Source of the DNA: JABFRJ01 sp033812735
GTDB taxonomy: Bacteria; Pseudomonadota; Alphaproteobacteria; Rhizobiales; Hyphomicrobiaceae
Length of the DNA stretch: 17,921 nucleotides
Assembly (NCBI GenBank): GCA_033812735.1
Contig: JAPXTA010000110.1
Coordinates: forward strand, 1-17,921
Direction: 5' to 3'
Shown piece after piece: positions 14,813 to 17,921 of the stretch (its first letter is position 1; every line of letters begins with the position of its first letter). The position numbers and the translations under genes are program-made. The notes beneath the pieces are model-generated. The model ran no database searches. It saw only the letters and a program-made list of their open reading frames with translations, and was not told where the DNA came from.

Positions 14813-16185
14813 TCGTCATCGGCGCCGGCCCAGCGGGTGCGCGCGCCGCGCAGACCTTGGTCGAGGCCGGCTTACGCCCTCTCGTCATCGACGAAAACGC
14901 GCGCGATGGCGGACAGATTTACCGTCGCCAACCCGATGGCTTTGGCCGGCCGAAAAGCGCGCTCTACGGCACCGAAACGGCGCGCGCGATGGCGCTCCAC
15001 GAGGCCTTTGACCGCCTGAAGCCGCAGATCGATTATCGCCCGCGGCATCTCGCTTGGAACGTCGCCGACGGCTGCGTCCATGTGGTTCACGCCGGCGAGG
15101 CCGAGGCGTTGCCTTACGATGCCCTCATCATCGCTGCCGGAGCGACCGACCGCTTGATGCCGGTGAAGGGCTGGCACGTCGCAGGAACCTATAGCCTCGG
15201 CGCCGCTCAGATCGCGCTGAAGGCACAAGCCGTCTCGATCGGCCGGAACGTCGTGTTTATGGGCACAGGCCCGCTGCTGTATCTCGTTGCATCTCAGTAC
15301 GTGAAGACGGGCGCTGGTGTCGTCGCGGTATTGGATACGTCGCCTTGGGCCGCGCGCGTCAAGGCCGCGCCCAAACTCGCCACCCGTCCCGATGTTCTCG
15401 TCAAGGGCGTGCGCTTGGAGCGCAGCCTGAAGCGGGCCGGCGTGAGCATTTCGCGTGGCGTCACGCCCTTGGAAATTCACGCCGACAATGAAACTGGCGT
15501 GCGTGGTGTCTCGGTCCGCCTCGCCGATGGCAGCGTCCGCCGCTTCGACTGTGACGCAGTCGCGCTCGGATACCACCTGCGGCCGGAGACACAGCTTGCC
15601 GACCTCGCCGGCGTCCCCTTTGGATTTGACAGTGAGACACGCCAGTATCTGCCGGTAGCCGACAGCGACGGACGGACCGGCATCGCTGGTGTCTATCTCG
15701 CAGGAGACGGCGTGCGCGTGCTTGGTGCCGACGGCGCCGAGATATCCGGACAGATTGCGGCACTCGCGGCACTGTCGGATCACGGCTACACCGTCGATCC
15801 TCTTCTGCAAGTCAGCCTGCGCCGCGAACGGACTCGCATGGACCGCTTCCGCGCCGGACTGGCTGTTGCGTTCCCCTGGCCGCACGAACTCGCGGCCAGC
15901 CTCGACGATGAAACCATCGTCTGCCGCTGTGAAGGCATCACCGCAGGTGACCTAAGGCACGTCGCGAGGGACAAGGGCGCGAGCGAAGTCAATCGTGCGA
16001 AAGCCTTGAGCCGTGTCGGCATGGGGCGCTGCCAGGGCCGCTATTGCGGTCATGCCGCAGCCGAGGTCATCGCAGCCGCGACAGGGCAGCCATTGGCGCA
16101 GGTGGGCCGGCTCCGCGGACAAGCACCGGTCAAGCCTCTCTCTGTCGGCGCCCGGCCGGTCGCCAGCAAAGGCAGCAAACAATGA
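14794..16185 (+). CDS. FAD/NAD-fold dehydrogenase subunit with BFD-like [2Fe-2S] domain (HcnB/OoxA/LhpE type)
   Basis: A 463-residue alpha subunit. Residues 6-15 (VIVIGAGPAG) bind FAD, and DENARDGGQIYRR follows as in this family. A second nucleotide-binding fold starts near 150 (GRNVVFMGTGPLLYLVA). The segment GVYLAGDGVRVLGADGAEISG near 300-320 is the conserved C-terminal FAD motif. A BFD-like domain occupies about 370-435, with cysteines C377 and C379 (VCRCEGI) and C413 and C418 (GRCQGRYCG) as [2Fe-2S] ligands. This is the domain order of octopine oxidase subunit A, HcnB and the D-hydroxyproline dehydrogenase subunit LhpE. It overlaps the preceding gene by 19 bases and the next by an ATGA. 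It likely passes electrons from the DAO-type subunit toward quinone or another acceptor. The substrate is unassigned. Confidence 0.93.
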   Translation: MVEPRVIVIGAGPAGARAAQTLVEAGLRPLVIDENARDGGQIYRRQPDGFGRPKSALYGTETARAMALHEAFDRLKPQIDYRPRHLAWNVADGCVHVVHAGEAEALPYDALIIAAGATDRLMPVKGWHVAGTYSLGAAQIALKAQAVSIGRNVVFMGTGPLLYLVASQYVKTGAGVVAVLDTSPWAARVKAAPKLATRPDVLVKGVRLERSLKRAGVSISRGVTPLEIHADNETGVRGVSVRLADGSVRRFDCDAVALGYHLRPETQLADLAGVPFGFDSETRQYLPVADSDGRTGIAGVYLAGDGVRVLGADGAEISGQIAALAALSDHGYTVDPLLQVSLRRERTRMDRFRAGLAVAFPWPHELAASLDDETIVCRCEGITAGDLRHVARDKGASEVNRAKALSRVGMGRCQGRYCGHAAAEVIAAATGQPLAQVGRLRGQAPVKPLSVGARPVASKGSKQ

Positions 16186-17345
16186 AGGCGCCAGTCAGAA
16201 CCCCGGTCAGAACTGACACGATCGTGGTCGGCGGCGGCATCATGGGCGCCGCCACCGCATTCTTCTTGAGAAAGCGCGGCCGGTCGGTCGCGCTGATCGA
16301 ACGCGGCCTGATCGGGCAACAGGCGAGTGGCGTCAACTTCGGCAATGTGCGGCGGCAGGGCCGCTTTCTGCCACAGCTGCCACTCGCCAACCGGTCGCGC
16401 GAAATCTGGGGCAGGCTTGGCGACCTGCTCGGTGAAGATGCCGAATTCCTGCCCTCGGGCCATATGCGCGTCACCTACACCGACGAGATGACCGCAAACA
16501 TCGAAACCTATGCCAAGGAGGCCCGGCACTACGGGTTGGACCTCGAAATCCTGAGCGGCAACATCCTTCGCGCACGCTTTCCGTTTCTCGGCCCGGAAAT
16601 CCGTGCGGGATCGTATGCGGCCCTCGATGGTCACGCCAATCCGCGCCTGGCGGCACCCGCATTTGGCCGTGCCGCCGCGCGTGATGGCGCGCTCGTATTC
16701 GAGAATACCGAGATCGCCAAGGTCGAGAAGGACGGCGACGGCTTCAGGGTCGAGAGCACTGACGGGCGCGTCTTTCGTGCCGGCCAGTTGATGATTGCGG
16801 CTGGCGCCTGGGGCAATCGCCTCTCGACCCAGTTCGCCGAACCCGTGCCGCTCGAAACGCACGGGCCGCAAATGGCCGTGACGGAGCCAGTTCCCTATGG
16901 CCTGCTGCCGGTCTTGGGCGTGTCGACGCGTAACATCGAAGAAGTGATCTACCTCCGGCAGGTCAAGCGCGGCAACATCGTCTTCGGCGGCGGCAACCGG
17001 ACTGTGCCGGATCTCGACACCCGGCGCGCCTTCGTCAAGCCGCAGAACACGCTGTCGCAGATCAGACAGATCACGCGGTTGGTTCCGGCCTTGAGCCGTC
17101 TGTCGGTCATCCGGGTCTGGAGCGGTGTCGAGAGCTACTTGCCCGACGACATTCCGATCATGGGGCCATCAGCCCGTGTCGATGGGCTTTACTATGCGTT
17201 CGGCTTCTGCGGCCACGGCTTCCAACTGGGCCCCGGCGTCGGCGACGTCATGGCGGAGTTGATCGCGACGGGACAGACGTCGACCGATATCACCCCGTTC
17301 TCGATCGCCCGCTTCGCCGAGCCGCCAGCGGCCAAAGAACGATGA
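16182..17345 (+). CDS. DAO-fold FAD dehydrogenase subunit (HcnC/OoxB/LhpB type)
   Basis: A 387-residue catalytic beta subunit. The start ATG at 16182 overlaps the preceding TGA stop (ATGA), so translation is coupled; the frame is open further upstream but only as overlap. FAD-binding TIVVGGGIMGAATAF (G17-G19, G22) and E40 (LIERG) are followed by ASGVNFGNVRRQGR, a variant of the family's ASG-x-N-x-G block. VIRVWSGVESYLPDDIPIMG and GFCGHGFQLGPGVGDVMAEL form the C-terminal FAD/substrate region. Family members (octopine/nopaline oxidase B, HcnC, sarcosine oxidase beta) oxidise the C-N bond of a secondary or D-configured amino acid. Which substrate is used here is not visible. It is the last gene of the rightward unit. 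Confidence 0.93.
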   Translation: MKAPVRTPVRTDTIVVGGGIMGAATAFFLRKRGRSVALIERGLIGQQASGVNFGNVRRQGRFLPQLPLANRSREIWGRLGDLLGEDAEFLPSGHMRVTYTDEMTANIETYAKEARHYGLDLEILSGNILRARFPFLGPEIRAGSYAALDGHANPRLAAPAFGRAAARDGALVFENTEIAKVEKDGDGFRVESTDGRVFRAGQLMIAAGAWGNRLSTQFAEPVPLETHGPQMAVTEPVPYGLLPVLGVSTRNIEEVIYLRQVKRGNIVFGGGNRTVPDLDTRRAFVKPQNTLSQIRQITRLVPALSRLSVIRVWSGVESYLPDDIPIMGPSARVDGLYYAFGFCGHGFQLGPGVGDVMAELIATGQTSTDITPFSIARFAEPPAAKER

Positions 17346-17356
17346 ACGGCCAACGT

Positions 17357-17378
17357 CGCCACCCCACGCGCGGGGGCG
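17357..17378. terminator. Weak hairpin between the dehydrogenase operon and tRNA-Gln
   Basis: CGCC-A-CCC pairs with GGGGGCG (seven base pairs, one bulged A, seven-base loop). It lies 12 bases after the last dehydrogenase gene and 30 bases beyond the tRNA 3' end, so it may serve both convergent transcripts. There is no T-run on either strand, hence the low confidence. Confidence 0.25.
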
Positions 17379-17407
17379 TCAAACTCAAAACCATGTCTGA
17401 AAGGCGT

Positions 17408-17481
17408 TGGCTGGGGGACTAGGATTCGAACCTAGACAGGCAGAGTCAGAGTCTGCAGTCCTACCATTAGACGATCCCCCA
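17408..17481 (-). tRNA. tRNA-Gln (anticodon CUG), CCA encoded
   Basis: On the minus strand the acceptor arm TGGGGGA pairs with TCCCCCA and is followed by discriminator G and an encoded CCA (17408-17410). The D arm contains TAATGGTA. The anticodon stem GCAGA/TCTGC holds the loop CTCTGAC, giving anticodon CTG, which reads CAG. The T arm is CTAGG-TTCGAAT-CCTAG. The weak U1-A72 first pair is the known identity feature of bacterial tRNA-Gln. The length is 74 bases with CCA, and all arms pair well. Confidence 0.97.
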
Positions 17482-17493
17482 ATCCGGGACGTT

Positions 17494-17511
17494 CCGGACG
17501 AAAGGGTCCGG
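17494..17511. repeat. 6-bp hairpin in the tRNA-Gln leader
   Basis: CCGGAC (17494-17499) and GTCCGG (17506-17511) pair perfectly across a six-base loop, 13 bases before the mature tRNA 5' end. It falls inside the predicted precursor leader and may assist processing or be incidental. Confidence 0.4.
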
Positions 17512-17525
17512 TCGGTAGCGGCGCC

Positions 17526-17554
17526 TACTTAGCGGCAGGGGCGGGGGTTGGCAA
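17526..17554 (-). promoter_or_regulatory. Sigma-70-type promoter for tRNA-Gln
   Basis: On the minus strand TTGCCA (17549-17554) and TAAGTA (17526-17531) are separated by exactly 17 bases. This is a good match to the housekeeping -35/-10 pattern. Transcription would start near 17519, giving a leader of about 38 bases before the tRNA. Confidence 0.65.
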
Positions 17555-17655
17555 GTGCCGAGACGGGCTCGGCGGGAAATAACCAACCGCAAGCCGCCGC
17601 CGCGCGATCACGGGCAAGCGGTAGTCAGCAATGCACGAGAGGAGGTCTCGCACCC

Positions 17656-17921
17656 TCACAACCAAGGACGTTCAGCCGCGGCCTTGGCTTCGTAGCTGTC
17701 GATCTTCTTGGCCTTCTGCTCTGTCAGCCCGATGTTGTCGAGGCCGTTGAGCAGGCAATGCTTGCGGAAGGGATCGATGTCGAACTTGATGACGCCGCCG
17801 TCGGGGCCGCGGATCTCCTGGGCTTCGAGGTCGACCGTCAGCGTCGCGTTGGCGCCGCGATTGGCGTCGTCCATCAGCTTTTCGAGCTCGTCCGGCTTCA
17901 CTTTGATCGGCAGGATGCCGT
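17656..17921 (-). CDS. leuD: 3-isopropylmalate dehydratase small subunit, C-terminal part (5' truncated by window edge)
   Basis: LeuD forms the swivelling small subunit of isopropylmalate isomerase with LeuC in leucine synthesis. Only the last 88 or so residues are in view; the frame continues beyond the right edge, where it reads GILPIKVKPDELEKLMD. The GTG at 17899-17901 is internal, not a start. Family landmarks are NGILPIK, TLTVDLEAQEIRG, then FDIDPFRKHCLLNGLDNIGLT and the C-terminal YEAKAA. The match to Escherichia coli LeuD (VDLEAQ, HCMMNGLDSIGLT) is strong. The gene is complete at its 3' end and lies upstream of tRNA-Gln on the same strand. Confidence 0.95.
   Translation of the reverse strand, partial: GILPIKVKPDELEKLMDDANRGANATLTVDLEAQEIRGPDGGVIKFDIDPFRKHCLLNGLDNIGLTEQKAKKIDSYEAKAAAERPWL

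Noticed and set aside
14872..15885. 337-codon open frame opposite the FAD/BFD subunit
   Set aside because: Antisense to a strongly supported flavoprotein gene, with no ribosome site or motif.
11420..17481. Genomic island integrated at the 3' end of tRNA-Gln
   Set aside because: The tRNA 3' end does face the cluster, but I see no integrase, transposase or second copy of the tRNA 3' sequence in the window, and base composition looks uniform.

Overview
The window is G+C-rich, gene-dense chromosomal DNA from an alphaproteobacterium, probably of the order Hyphomicrobiales (Rhizobiales). The evidence is the gene set: a Tat-exported TakP-like TRAP binding protein, a DUF1194 protein, paired YdcH/DUF465 small proteins, a 17-kDa-antigen-type lipoprotein and an octopine-oxidase-type multi-subunit dehydrogenase. 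This placement rests on family knowledge and codon bias; no database search was possible.

Left part (1-7883). The window opens inside a nucleotide-sugar epimerase, most like UDP-glucuronate 4-epimerase. It converges on a periplasmic N-acetylmuramoyl-L-alanine amidase. Next, on the minus strand, come an orphan TRAP substrate-binding protein closed by a textbook terminator and, just upstream, an XRE-type regulator with an unrecognised C-terminal domain. An LprI-like secreted protein (+) and trpD (-) converge around a 13-bp perfect inverted repeat. Two paralogous DUF465 proteins are divergently transcribed around a structured intergenic region. A glycine-zipper lipoprotein with a strong terminator follows.

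Middle part (7884-11404). Three genes lie in a row on the plus strand: a luciferase-like flavin oxidoreductase, a Tat-exported von Willebrand A-like DUF1194 protein, and a full-length galactarate dehydratase (garD). No other galactarate genes are present.

Right part (11405-17345). This is the most interesting block. Two divergent transcription units share a 161-bp control region. Leftward are a HAD type II hydrolase and a PuuB/OrdL-like FAD amine oxidase. Rightward are a two-domain GNAT acetyltransferase, then a tightly coupled three-gene unit: a [2Fe-2S] mini-ferredoxin, a FAD/NAD-fold subunit with a C-terminal BFD-like [2Fe-2S] domain, and a DAO-fold FAD subunit. The last three match the architecture of hydrogen cyanide synthase, octopine/nopaline oxidase and D-hydroxyproline dehydrogenase. 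Together the block looks like a catabolic system for an amino acid or other secondary amine. The substrate is not identified, and no transporter or regulator lies inside it.

Right edge (17346-17921). A tRNA-Gln(CUG) gene (-) with encoded CCA and a good sigma-70-like promoter is followed by the C-terminal part of leuD (-), which runs off the window.
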